Below, piece by piece: positions 1 to 8,164 of a stretch of DNA of 36,921 nt (its first letter is position 1; every line of letters starts with the position of its first letter). Origin of the DNA: a bacterium (GTDB lineage Bacteria; Patescibacteriota; Microgenomatia; Levybacterales; UBA12049); contig JAJXYH010000003.1 of the NCBI GenBank assembly GCA_021780675.1, positions 1 to 36,921 of the forward strand, in the 5' to 3' direction. Made by a program: the position numbers and the translations under genes. The notes under the pieces are model-generated. The model was not told the DNA's origin. It did no database searches and was given only the letters and a program-made list of their open reading frames with translations.

Positions 1-22
1 AGAAAAATTAAAATTTTAAAAT

Positions 23-607
23 ATGGATAAAAAACTACAAAATGCAATAGAAGTATTAAATAATGGAGGAATAATTATTTTTCCAACCGATACTGCCTTT
101 GGAATAGGTTGCAGAATCGATAAAAAAGATGCTATTAAGAGGTTAGTAGAGATTAGAAAAAGGCCTCAGGGTATGGCAATGCCGGTTTTAGTTAATGGTA
201 TAGAAATGGCAAAAAAGTACTCTTTAGATGTTACAGACGATATTGTAAAAAATTTAATTGAGCCGTATTGGCCAGGAGCGTTAACTGTTGTGGTTAAATG
301 CAAAATGGATTTAATTCCGGAGCTTGTTAGGGGAGGAAAAGATACGGTTGGTTTAAGAATGCCAAATCATAAAGATATTTTAGACATAATTAGTAATATT
401 AATGCGCCTATTTTAGGTACATCTGCAAATTTCCACGGAGAGAGAACTCCATTTACTGTTAAAGATTTAGATCCAAAGCTTGTAAGCCTTGTTGACTACG
501 TATTAGATGGAGTTTGTAATCTAGATCAGGAATCAACAGTGATAGATGTAACAGTTAAACCCTGGAAAATTTTGCGTCAAGGCGCAATAGATATTACAAT
601 TAGTTAA
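23..607 (+). CDS. tsaC: L-threonylcarbamoyladenylate synthase (Sua5/YwlC/TsaC family)
   Basis: A 194-aa YrdC-type protein. It makes L-threonylcarbamoyladenylate from threonine, bicarbonate and ATP, the first step of the t6A37 tRNA modification, in the cytoplasm. The family signature near the N-terminus (GGIIIFPTDTAFGIGC, about residues 15-30) and the K(R)RP segment (about 46-49) are visible, as are the GLRMPNH (about 110-116) and LGTSANFHGE (about 131-140) blocks of the nucleotide pocket. The length fits the TsaC form that lacks the extra Sua5 domain. No clear Shine-Dalgarno precedes the ATG. It overlaps tsaB by one base (TAATG), so the two are probably translated together. The family call is firm; the symbol (tsaC, sua5 or ywlC) is a matter of convention. 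Confidence 0.93.
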   Translation: MDKKLQNAIEVLNNGGIIIFPTDTAFGIGCRIDKKDAIKRLVEIRKRPQGMAMPVLVNGIEMAKKYSLDVTDDIVKNLIEPYWPGALTVVVKCKMDLIPELVRGGKDTVGLRMPNHKDILDIISNINAPILGTSANFHGERTPFTVKDLDPKLVSLVDYVLDGVCNLDQESTVIDVTVKPWKILRQGAIDITIS

Positions 608-924
608 TGGTTAAATTAAACATAAATACATCCGATAGTGAGACTATTCATATAGAGCTTGAGAAGAACGGAAAAGTAATTGATAAATTAACTTCAAGTT
701 CGAAATTTTTAAAATCCGAAGCGGTAATTCCAATGCTTGATAAATTATTAGCAAAAAATAAGCTAACGCTTACTAGTCTTAACGAAGTTCATCTATTTGA
801 GGGTCCGGGATCATTTACGGGTCTTAGGGTAGGTGTTTCAATTGCCAATGCTTTAGGATATTTGCTTGGTATTCCAGTTAACGGAAGAAAGATTGGAGAA
901 TTAGCTTCTCCAGTATATAATTAG
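607..924 (+). CDS. tsaB: Short TsaB-like protein (t6A complex dimerization subunit), N-terminal lobe only
   Basis: A 105-aa protein with the TsaB hallmark EGPGSFTGLRVG at about residues 65-76, followed by the helix SIANALGYLLGIPVNG. TsaB is an inactive ASKHA-fold paralogue of TsaD that pairs with TsaD and TsaE for t6A synthesis. Normal TsaB has about 200-230 residues in two lobes; here the frame stops cleanly after the first lobe and the next gene starts three bases later. No second lobe follows in any frame. It shares a TAATG start/stop overlap with tsaC. The N-terminal lobe is the part that contacts TsaD, so the short form could still work; that is inference. tsaD and tsaE are not in this window. 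Confidence 0.82.
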   Translation: MVKLNINTSDSETIHIELEKNGKVIDKLTSSSKFLKSEAVIPMLDKLLAKNKLTLTSLNEVHLFEGPGSFTGLRVGVSIANALGYLLGIPVNGRKIGELASPVYN

Positions 925-927
925 AAT

Positions 928-1878
928 ATGATAAGTTTTCTTAAACACCTGTTTCTGCCTAGGGAAACTAATAATTATAGAGCAAAAATACTTCATAATA
1001 AAAGTCTTCTATTATTTACGTTATTCTTTTTCTCAGCAGGTCTTTTAATGTCCTTTTTAAGGACAAATTATCCTCAAGTTTTAGGGACATTTTCCAATAT
1101 ATCTAATGACCAACTTTTAGCAATTACGAATCAAGATAGGCAAACTGCGGGTTTACCACCTCTTAGTATTAATAGTGAATTATCGCAGGCGGCACAAAAC
1201 AAGGCTAACGATATGTTTAGTAAAGACTATTGGGCTCACGTTTCACCGGACGGAACTACGCCATGGGTATTTATTAAAAATACAGGATATAACTATATTT
1301 ATGCCGGAGAGAATTTAGCAAGAGGATTTACAACACCTGGGGATGTTGTAAATGCTTGGATGAATAGTCCATCCCACAGGGAAAATATGTTATCCCCTAA
1401 GTATACAGACGTTGGTTTTGCCGTTGAGACGGGTAATTTAACCGGCGAAAACACAGTATTAGTAGTTGAAATGTTTGGTAGTACCAGTTTTGCTACAAAA
1501 ACTGTTAACCCTGAGCAGCAACAAAAATCTATTGCCGTTGCAGTAACTTCACCAACTCTAACACCAACACCAACCCTTGTACAAACCAGTCCTCAGCCTA
1601 ATGGGCAAACCCTTGCCGAACAAAAAATTAATTTTAATCAACAGTTGGCAGCGACAAATCTAAATCAAACAGAAAAAACGCTTGTAAACGGCGCTACATT
1701 TTCTGTCCTTTCGGCAAGAGTAATTATATCCTTATTTATATTCGTTTTAATATTAGATATGATTATTATAGAGAGAAAGAAAATAATTCGTTTTGTAGGT
1801 CATAATTTGGATCATGTAATATTTTTATCACTTATTTTATTAATTATTTTAGTTCTAGCAAAAGGATCAATTTTATAA
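928..1878 (+). CDS. Membrane-anchored CAP/SCP-domain protein (YkwD-like)
   Basis: A 316-aa protein. One N-terminal membrane helix lies at about residues 27-45. A CAP domain follows at about 52-185, with the family motifs HVSPDG, GENLARG and the W-x-x-SPSHRENML block; the His/Glu pairs are those of the CAP cavity. A Pro/Thr/Gln-rich linker (about 195-230) leads to two more hydrophobic helices near 258-278 and 292-312. The CAP domain should therefore lie outside the cytoplasmic membrane, tethered on both sides. Bacterial CAP proteins are common in CPR and Firmicutes, but their biochemical role is mostly unknown. It starts three bases after tsaB and its stop overlaps the next ATG by one base, so it is in the same transcription unit. 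Confidence 0.85.
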   Translation: MISFLKHLFLPRETNNYRAKILHNKSLLLFTLFFFSAGLLMSFLRTNYPQVLGTFSNISNDQLLAITNQDRQTAGLPPLSINSELSQAAQNKANDMFSKDYWAHVSPDGTTPWVFIKNTGYNYIYAGENLARGFTTPGDVVNAWMNSPSHRENMLSPKYTDVGFAVETGNLTGENTVLVVEMFGSTSFATKTVNPEQQQKSIAVAVTSPTLTPTPTLVQTSPQPNGQTLAEQKINFNQQLAATNLNQTEKTLVNGATFSVLSARVIISLFIFVLILDMIIIERKKIIRFVGHNLDHVIFLSLILLIILVLAKGSIL

Positions 1879-2144
1879 TGAAAAAAACACTGAAAAAACA
1901 TGTAGGCTATTATATTTCACTACTTTCAATATTTATCGTAGGTTTTATTTTGACTGTTTTTGTTTCTCCTAATTTAGATCTTCAAAAAATTATTATTTCC
2001 TTAACAATCATTGCCTATGTGATATGGGGAATTTTTCATCATTATAAAAATCATGAATTAACCAGAAGGATTGTGATAGAATATATTTTGATTGGACTCT
2101 TTGGCCTGTCAGTATTGTTTTTTTTAATTGAAGGTGGAGTTTAA
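1878..2144 (+). CDS. Small three-helix membrane protein, unknown function
   Basis: An 88-aa hydrophobic protein with a basic N-terminus (KKTLKKH) and three predicted membrane segments, roughly residues 10-30, 36-52 and 64-84. A short polar loop with HHYKNHELTRR separates the second and third. I recognise no family motif. Its ATG overlaps the TAA of the CAP-domain gene by one base, which suggests translational coupling and perhaps a shared membrane role. rmlA follows six bases later. Coding status is supported by the tight packing and the clean frame; function is unknown. Confidence 0.7.
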   Translation: MKKTLKKHVGYYISLLSIFIVGFILTVFVSPNLDLQKIIISLTIIAYVIWGIFHHYKNHELTRRIVIEYILIGLFGLSVLFFLIEGGV

Positions 2145-2150
2145 AAATTT

Positions 2151-2876
2151 ATGAAAGGTATAATTTTAGCCGGGGGAAGAGCAACAAGACTTAGACCCCT
2201 TACAAAAATTACTTCCAAACAGTTACTTCCTGTTTACAATAAGCCAATGGTTTATTATCCCATTCAAACTTTAGCAAAAGCAGGTATAAAAGATATTTTA
2301 GTGATTGTTGCCCCTGAATATTCCGGTCAATTTTTAAATTTATTGGGATCAGGTCATGAGTTAGGCGTAAATTTGTCATATGAGGTTCAAGAGGAGCCCC
2401 GTGGCTTACCCGACGCTTTTGTAATTGGCGAAAATTTTATTGGAAAAGATAACGTTGCTTTAATTCTTGGAGATAATATTTTTGACCATGATTTTTCCGA
2501 AAGTATTGCTTCATTTACAACCGGAGGAAGGATATTTGCAAAGGAGGTTCCGGATCCCGAACGGTATGGTGTTGTTGAATTTGATGATAATAATAAAGTT
2601 GTATCAATTGTTGAAAAACCTAAAAATCCTAAAAGTAATTATGCAGTAGTCGGATTTTACGTTTTTGACAATCATGTTATAGATTATGCTATGAACTTAA
2701 AACCTTCACCAAGAGGTGAACTTGAAATAGTAGATTTACACAATAAATACTTATCTAATGGGAATTTGGATGTAAATATAATTGAAGGGATGTGGGAAGA
2801 TGCCGGTACATTTGATAGCTTGCTTCGTGTAAACAACCTCGTTGCTGAAAAAATTAGACAAGGAGAAAATTTATAA
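2151..2876 (+). CDS. rmlA: Glucose-1-phosphate thymidylyltransferase (RmlA/RfbA), short form
   Basis: A 241-aa nucleotidyltransferase that joins glucose-1-phosphate and dTTP to give dTDP-glucose, the entry step of dTDP-deoxysugar synthesis. The N-terminal nucleotide-binding signature LAGGRATRLRPLT (residues 6-18) and the RmlA-type SKQLLPVYNKPMVYYPI follow in order. Then come VQEEPRGLPDAF, LGDNIF with the metal-binding Asp, VGFYVFDNHV, and WEDAGTFDSLL near the C-terminus. The family usually has GTR where this has ATR (Gly to Ala). About 240 residues is the short form, without the C-terminal extension of enterobacterial RfbA (about 290). rmlB starts at the next base after the stop. Confidence 0.93.
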   Translation: MKGIILAGGRATRLRPLTKITSKQLLPVYNKPMVYYPIQTLAKAGIKDILVIVAPEYSGQFLNLLGSGHELGVNLSYEVQEEPRGLPDAFVIGENFIGKDNVALILGDNIFDHDFSESIASFTTGGRIFAKEVPDPERYGVVEFDDNNKVVSIVEKPKNPKSNYAVVGFYVFDNHVIDYAMNLKPSPRGELEIVDLHNKYLSNGNLDVNIIEGMWEDAGTFDSLLRVNNLVAEKIRQGENL

Positions 2877-3893
2877 ATGAAACTTTTAGTTACAGGTGGT
2901 GCAGGGTTTATAGGATCAAATTTTATTCTTTATTGGTTAAAGAATCATCCTAACGATACTATTATAAATTTTGACAAATTAACTTACGCAGGAAATCTTG
3001 AAAATTTAAAAACCATCGAAAAAAATTCAAATTATAAATTTATACAAGGTGATATTTGCGACGCGACAAAAGTTGATAATGTAGTAAAAGAATCAGATAC
3101 AATTGTACATTTTGCTGCAGAATCTCATGTAGATCGTTCAATTACCGATCCTTCAGAATTTGTTAGAACAAATGTTTTGGGAACGAATGTTTTGTTAGAA
3201 TCGGCACTTAAGTATAAGATCAAAAGATTTCATCATATTTCAACGGATGAAGTTTTTGGAAGTTTAAGTTTAGAAGAAAAGAGTAAATTTGATGAACGAA
3301 CAAATTATAACCCCAGAAGCCCTTATTCAGCCAGTAAGGCAGGTTCGGACCATCTAGTTAGAGCATATTATCATACTTTTGGTTTGCCAATTTCAATTTC
3401 CAATTGTTCAAATAATTTTGGACCATATCAATTTCCCGAAAAAGTTATACCACTTGCTATTACAAATTTATTAGAAGGCAAAAAAGTTCCTGTTTACGGT
3501 GACGGTTTGTATGTCAGGGATTGGTTGTATGTAGAAGATCATTGCAAGGCAATAGATTTGATTTTAGAAAAAGGAAAAATTGGAGAAACGTATTGCATAG
3601 GAGGACTTACGGAAGACATTAATAATCTTGAATTAATAAAGAAAATAATTAAACTACTTGGAAAATCGGAAGACTCAATAGATTTTGTTAAAGATAGACT
3701 AGGGCATGATAGAAGATATGCAGTCGATTGGTCTAAAATCAAAAATGACCTCGGTTGGAAACCTGAAGGAAATTTCGATGAACTTTTGGAAAAAACGGTT
3801 AATTGGTATAAACAAAATAAAGATTGGTGGGAGAAAGTAAAAAATGGAGATTACAAGAAATATTACATCAATCAATACGGATCTAATTTATAA
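2877..3893 (+). CDS. rmlB: dTDP-glucose 4,6-dehydratase (RmlB)
   Basis: A 338-aa extended short-chain dehydrogenase that converts dTDP-glucose to dTDP-4-keto-6-deoxyglucose with bound NAD+. The Rossmann glycine motif GGAGFIGSN is at residues 7-15, HFAAESHVDRSI at about 80-91, STDEVFG (the Asp-Glu of the 4,6-dehydratases) at about 122-128, and the catalytic YSASKAGSDHLVRAY at about 150-164. NNFGPYQFPEKVIPL and the substrate-binding GDGLYVRDWLYVEDHC are also present. The length matches the family. It directly abuts rmlA, so the pair is one operon. The sequence is intact. Confidence 0.96.
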   Translation: MKLLVTGGAGFIGSNFILYWLKNHPNDTIINFDKLTYAGNLENLKTIEKNSNYKFIQGDICDATKVDNVVKESDTIVHFAAESHVDRSITDPSEFVRTNVLGTNVLLESALKYKIKRFHHISTDEVFGSLSLEEKSKFDERTNYNPRSPYSASKAGSDHLVRAYYHTFGLPISISNCSNNFGPYQFPEKVIPLAITNLLEGKKVPVYGDGLYVRDWLYVEDHCKAIDLILEKGKIGETYCIGGLTEDINNLELIKKIIKLLGKSEDSIDFVKDRLGHDRRYAVDWSKIKNDLGWKPEGNFDELLEKTVNWYKQNKDWWEKVKNGDYKKYYINQYGSNL

Positions 3894-3914
3894 ATTTACT
3901 CTCAATTTATTTTT

Positions 3915-4841
3915 ATGCAAATAATCGGAACGGGGTTTACCGGCTTAATTGGAACAAGGTTTACAGAGCTTCTTAAAGATTCCTATAGTTTTGAACATAT
4001 TAGTCTTGAAAGCGGAGTAAATATACTCAATAAGGAAAAAGTTATAGATGTAATAACCAAAAGTAAGGCAGAGATAGTACTTCATATGGCCGCTAAGACA
4101 AATGTTGATGGGTGTGAAGAAGATAAAAGAAATGATATTGAAACACTAAAGACCCAAGATTTAAATGAGCAGGAGAAAATGTGGATTTCCGGTCAATCAG
4201 CATGGGCAGTAAATGTTTTTGGAACACAAAATATCGTTGAGGCATGCAAAAAAGCAAATAAAAAAATTATTTATGTATCTACGGATTTTGTATTTGACGG
4301 TAGTAAAAAACATTATTCAGAAGAAGATAAGCCAAATCCTATAAATTGGTATGCAAAGACAAAATATGAAGGCGAGAAATTAGTACAAAATAGCGGTTTA
4401 AGATATTTAATAATAAGACTAGCATATCCGTACAGAGCATATTTTGAGAGAAACGATTTTGTTAGAGGGCTTTTGGCAAGGTTAAAAAAAGGGGAAAGTT
4501 TAGAAATGGTTACGGATCATATTATGGTTCCGACTTTTATAGACGATTTTGTAAATGCACTTGATGTTTTAATTCAAAAGAATGAGTTGGGAATTTTTCA
4601 TGTTGTTGGCAGTCAGTCTGTAACCCCTTACGACGTTGCGGTAAAAATTGCCAGAGAATTTAATCTGGATGAGACTTTAATTCGTAAAACTTTAAGAAGT
4701 GATTATTTCAAAAATAAAGCGCCAAGACCCTTTCGCTTAAACCTTAAAAATGATAAAATAGGTAAATTAGGTATAGAAATGTTATCTTTCGACCAGGGGC
4801 TTAGGGAAATTAAAGCCCAAATGCAGAATTTAAACTTATGA
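3915..4841 (+). CDS. rmlD: RmlD-like dTDP-4-dehydrorhamnose reductase / NAD-dependent sugar reductase
   Basis: A 308-aa extended SDR of the RmlD substrate-binding family. Visible are the nucleotide motif TGFTGLIGTRF near the N-terminus, HMAAKTNVDGCEEDK, the RmlD-type STDFVFDGSKKHYSEED, and the catalytic YAKTKYEGEK. In the Rml pathway it would reduce dTDP-4-keto-rhamnose with NAD(P)H. No rmlC 3,5-epimerase lies next to it or elsewhere in the window, so the exact substrate is uncertain; the C-terminal half is less typical of RmlD. It sits 21 bases after rmlB, and its TGA overlaps the ATG of ugd by four bases, so it belongs to the same operon. Confidence 0.78.
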   Translation: MQIIGTGFTGLIGTRFTELLKDSYSFEHISLESGVNILNKEKVIDVITKSKAEIVLHMAAKTNVDGCEEDKRNDIETLKTQDLNEQEKMWISGQSAWAVNVFGTQNIVEACKKANKKIIYVSTDFVFDGSKKHYSEEDKPNPINWYAKTKYEGEKLVQNSGLRYLIIRLAYPYRAYFERNDFVRGLLARLKKGESLEMVTDHIMVPTFIDDFVNALDVLIQKNELGIFHVVGSQSVTPYDVAVKIAREFNLDETLIRKTLRSDYFKNKAPRPFRLNLKNDKIGKLGIEMLSFDQGLREIKAQMQNLNL

Positions 4842-6127
4842 CAATAACATTTATTGGACACGGATATGTAGGACTTGTTACTGCGGCAGTTTTTGCCGAT
4901 TTCGGTAACAAAGTTTATGTAATTGGCCACACAAAAGATAAAATAGAAAATTTAAATAAAGGGATAATCCCAATTTTCGAACCGGGACTTGAAGAGCTAG
5001 TAAAAGAGAACGTTGCAGCAAAGAGATTAATATTTACTTTAGATTATAAAATTTCAATTCCCGATTCTGATATTGTATTTATTGCGGTAGGAACCCCTAC
5101 TACAAAAACAGGTGATGCAGACCTTTCTACTGTTTTATTGGTTGCCGAGCAAATTGCCAAAAATCTAAAGGGTTATACGGTAGTTGCTACTAAAAGTACT
5201 GTACCTACGGGAACAAATAAAAAAGTAAGAAGAATTTTAGAAGAATTTAGACCCAAAGGGACAGAAGTTGATTATGCATCGGTTCCGGAGTTTTTAAGGG
5301 AGGGAAGTGCAATTTCCGATACTGTACATCCGGATAGAATAGTAATTGGAGCAGAAAGCAAAAGAGCTCAAGAGGCATTAATTAAAGTCCATAAACAGAT
5401 TAATGCACCGGTTATTTTAACCAATTTTGATACTGCAGAACTAATTAAATATGCTGCGAATTCTTTCCTTGCACTTAAGATATCTTATGCAAACGCGATT
5501 GCCAAATTATCTGAAATTTTAAATGCGGATGCATTAAAAGTATTGGAAGGAATTGGAATGGACAAACGAATTGGAGATAAATTTCTTTCGCCGGGTCCCG
5601 GATACGGAGGAAGTTGTTTTCCAAAAGACGTTAAAGCGTTAATTTCCATAGCCAAAGATAACGATTATCAGTTTTCGTTGCTTGAAGATGTAGAAAATAT
5701 AAATCATCAGGCAAAGCGAGATATCGTAAGGAAAGCAAGAAAAATATTAGGGGATTTTAGGGGTAAAAGGATCGGAATATTAGGTTTAGCTTATAAAGCA
5801 AACACCGATGATATGAGAGATGCGCCTGCAATAGATGTTATAAATTTATTGCAAAATGATGGTGTAAAAATATCAGCTTTTGATCCTAAATCAATAGAGA
5901 ATGCCGAAAGGGTATTAAAAAATGTTGAGTATAAAAAAGATCCATACGAAGTTGCAAGCGGAGCTGATTTACTTATTATTTTAACGGAATGGAATGAATT
6001 TAAAGAATTGGATTTTGCAGATATAAAGAAAAAAATGAAAAGCCCCAATATTATAGATGGTAGAAATCTTTATGATGGTGAAAAACTTCGTAAAGAAGGA
6101 TTTACCTATATTGGTATTGGTAGATAA
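4838..6127 (+). CDS. ugd: UDP-glucose 6-dehydrogenase
   Basis: A 429-aa protein of the UDP-glucose/GDP-mannose dehydrogenase family. It oxidises UDP-glucose to UDP-glucuronate with two NAD+. The N-terminal Rossmann motif GHGYVGLVTAAVFADFG is clear. VGTPTTKTGDADLS and KSTVPTGTNKKVR follow, then the catalytic Cys in GPGYGGSCFPKDVKAL, the central-helix region, and the C-terminal GLAYKANTDDMRDAPA block. Length and domain order match bacterial Ugd/TuaD. It overlaps rmlD by four bases (ATGA) and precedes rmd by three. UDP-glucuronate made here is the likely substrate of the decarboxylase-like gene at 8165-9118. Confidence 0.95.
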   Translation: MTITFIGHGYVGLVTAAVFADFGNKVYVIGHTKDKIENLNKGIIPIFEPGLEELVKENVAAKRLIFTLDYKISIPDSDIVFIAVGTPTTKTGDADLSTVLLVAEQIAKNLKGYTVVATKSTVPTGTNKKVRRILEEFRPKGTEVDYASVPEFLREGSAISDTVHPDRIVIGAESKRAQEALIKVHKQINAPVILTNFDTAELIKYAANSFLALKISYANAIAKLSEILNADALKVLEGIGMDKRIGDKFLSPGPGYGGSCFPKDVKALISIAKDNDYQFSLLEDVENINHQAKRDIVRKARKILGDFRGKRIGILGLAYKANTDDMRDAPAIDVINLLQNDGVKISAFDPKSIENAERVLKNVEYKKDPYEVASGADLLIILTEWNEFKELDFADIKKKMKSPNIIDGRNLYDGEKLRKEGFTYIGIGR

Positions 6128-6130
6128 TTT

Positions 6131-7087
6131 ATGGAAAAAGTCCTCATTACAGGCGCAACCGGGTTTGTTGGAAAATACCTTATTAAGCATCTTCTGTCAT
6201 TAAAAAAGTATGAAATTTACGCAACGTACCGAAAAGAACATTCTTTGGAAAATTTTGAATCAAAAGAAAAAATAAATTTTGTAAAAGTAGATCTTTTGGA
6301 TAAAGATCAGATTAAAAATGTTTTAAAAGAAGCTAAACCAGATATAATTGTTCATCTTGCAGCTCAAGCAGCAATTCTAGAAAGCATAAAAAATCCTTTG
6401 GAAACATTACATAATAATATAGATTCCCAGCTTTTTTTATTCGAGAGTTTAAAAGAACTTGAGATGTTTGATGTAAGATTATTGGTAGTTTTATCCGCTG
6501 ATGTTTACGGTTATGTTTCACACGAAGATCTTCCTATAAATGAGGAAACCCCATTTAGACCCGGAAGTCCTTACGCCGTATCAAAAGCCGCATGTGATTT
6601 ACTTGCATATCAATATTTTAGATCCAGCAAATTGAAAATCATTAGAGTAAGGCCTTTTACACATATTGGTCCGGGGCAAAAGTTGGGTTTTGTTACTTCT
6701 GATTTTGCAAAGCAGATTGCAGAGATTGAAAAAGAACAAATAGATCCGGTGATTAAGGTGGGTAACCTTGATGCAAAAAGAGATTTTACAGACGTTCGGG
6801 ATGTAGTTAGAGCATATGCGCTTTTAATTGAAAATGGAGAAGCGGGTGAAGTTTATAATATCGGATCAGGTAAATCTCATAAAATAAGTGAGGTGCTTGA
6901 ATATTTTTTAAAGCACGCAAAAGTAAAAATAAAGTCAGAAACAGACCCTAATAAATTAAGGCCCAGCGATATTCCTGATTTTGTGGCAGATTTTACAAAG
7001 TTAAAAAAATTAACTAATTGGGAACCGGAAATTCCTTTTGAAAAATCCTTAGAAGAAATACTTGAATTTTGGAGAAACGAAGTTTAA
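6131..7087 (+). CDS. rmd: GDP-4-keto-6-deoxy-D-mannose reductase-like SDR (Rmd family)
   Basis: A 318-aa extended SDR. The glycine motif TGATGFVGKYL, the HLAAQAA segment, SADVYGYV, and the catalytic YAVSKAACDLLAYQY are visible. The block RVRPFTHIGPGQKLGFVTSDF and the late DPNKLRPSDIPDF are the features I associate with GDP-6-deoxy-4-keto-mannose reductases. The neighbouring gene on the opposite strand is gmd, which makes that substrate, and the 3' ends are one base apart. The product would be GDP-D-rhamnose or a related 6-deoxyhexose. Other NDP-sugar reductases or epimerases of the family remain possible. It is the last plus-strand gene of the rmlA-ugd run. Confidence 0.75.
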   Translation: MEKVLITGATGFVGKYLIKHLLSLKKYEIYATYRKEHSLENFESKEKINFVKVDLLDKDQIKNVLKEAKPDIIVHLAAQAAILESIKNPLETLHNNIDSQLFLFESLKELEMFDVRLLVVLSADVYGYVSHEDLPINEETPFRPGSPYAVSKAACDLLAYQYFRSSKLKIIRVRPFTHIGPGQKLGFVTSDFAKQIAEIEKEQIDPVIKVGNLDAKRDFTDVRDVVRAYALLIENGEAGEVYNIGSGKSHKISEVLEYFLKHAKVKIKSETDPNKLRPSDIPDFVADFTKLKKLTNWEPEIPFEKSLEEILEFWRNEV

Positions 7088-7088
7088 A

Positions 7089-8093
7089 TTATTTGAACTT
7101 TTCAAGATCGGAATCAACCATTAATTTAATTAAATCCTCAAAAGAGGTTTTTGGTTTCCAGCCTAATTCTTTTTTTGCCCTTGAATAATCTCCTTTTAAA
7201 GGTTTAATTTCGGTAGGCCTAAAGAATGTTTGACTTGAAACAACGTGATCTTTATAGTCTAAACCTACATGTTCAAATGCAATTTTACAAAGCTCTTCGA
7301 TAGTGTGAGTGGTATTTGTTCCTATTACATAGTCCATTGGTTTATCGTGTTGTAGCATAAGATGCATAGCTTCAACGTATTCTTTTGCATAACCCCAATC
7401 TCTTTTAGTAGTTAAATCACCCATATGTAGTTTAAAATCCTTAGTAATTAAGGGTTCTCCGGCCTCGTTCATTGGAGGATTTTTTACTTTGTTTTTAATA
7501 CAAGCAACTCCGGCTGTAACTTTTCTACTTACAAATATTAAACCCCGTCTCTCACTTTCATGATTAAATAGAATTCCTCCACATGTAAACATATCATACG
7601 ATTCACGGTAGCAACGAGTCATCATATGTGCATATGCCTTAGCTATTCCGTATGGATTATTTGCATCGAATTTTGTTTCTTCGTTTGCGGAATCGGCTTC
7701 TATATTGCCAAAAATCTCTCTGGTTGTTGCCTGATATACTTTACTTTCCGGGTGGAATTGTCTAATGGCTTCTAAGACTCTTACCGGTCCAACTCCGCTA
7801 ATTTCTGCGGTATAAAAAGGCATATTCCAGCTGTCTGCGGGAACCGATTGGGCGGCCAAGTTGTAAACTTCATCAGGTTTATGTTTTCTAATAAGCCTTG
7901 CTATGCTTTCAAAGTCCAAAAGATCCGCAAATTCGATATTAATTTTCCCATACAGGTGTTTAATATTTTCATGGATGTAATTAGTACTTCTTCTTAGTGT
8001 TCCGATTACTTCATAATTTTTTTCAAGAAGTAAATCGGCAAGATAAGAACCATCTTGTGAAGAAACGCCGATAATTAAAGCCCTTTTTGCCAT
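7089..8093 (-). CDS. gmd: GDP-mannose 4,6-dehydratase
   Basis: A 334-aa extended SDR that converts GDP-mannose to GDP-4-keto-6-deoxymannose. MAKRALIIGVSSQDGSYLAD at the N-terminus carries the Gmd nucleotide motif; NLAAQSVPADSW, TTREIFG, the catalytic NPYGIAKAYAHMMTRCYRES, NHESERRG and DWGYAKEYVEAM are characteristic. I chose the ATG at 8091-8093: the frame is open 14 codons further upstream, but that stretch is not conserved-looking and runs through the predicted promoter. It faces rmd with a one-base gap. The pair forms a GDP-deoxyhexose route, and the enzymes supplying GDP-mannose are not in the window. Confidence 0.94.
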   Translation of the reverse strand: MAKRALIIGVSSQDGSYLADLLLEKNYEVIGTLRRSTNYIHENIKHLYGKINIEFADLLDFESIARLIRKHKPDEVYNLAAQSVPADSWNMPFYTAEISGVGPVRVLEAIRQFHPESKVYQATTREIFGNIEADSANEETKFDANNPYGIAKAYAHMMTRCYRESYDMFTCGGILFNHESERRGLIFVSRKVTAGVACIKNKVKNPPMNEAGEPLITKDFKLHMGDLTTKRDWGYAKEYVEAMHLMLQHDKPMDYVIGTNTTHTIEELCKIAFEHVGLDYKDHVVSSQTFFRPTEIKPLKGDYSRAKKELGWKPKTSFEDLIKLMVDSDLEKFK

Positions 8094-8106
8094 AAATATA
8101 ATATAC

Positions 8107-8135
8107 ATGATACAATGATGTTGAATATTTATCAA
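8107..8135 (-). promoter_or_regulatory. Predicted promoter of gmd
   Basis: Read on the minus strand, TTGATA (8135-8130), a 17-bp spacer and TATCAT (8112-8107) form a sigma-70-like promoter. The gmd ATG is 13 bases downstream of the -10, so the leader would be only about 7 nt. The same interval could carry a plus-strand promoter for 8165-9118 (TTGCCA at 8087-8092, 18-bp spacer, TACAAT at 8111-8116). Both calls rest on consensus matching alone. Confidence 0.5.
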
Positions 8136-8164
8136 TACTTTTTTAAAGGTTGATAAGTCCTAGC

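Noticed and set aside
2467-2649. 60-aa open frame inside rmlA
   Set aside because: It is an out-of-frame shadow of a well-recognised gene and has no family features.
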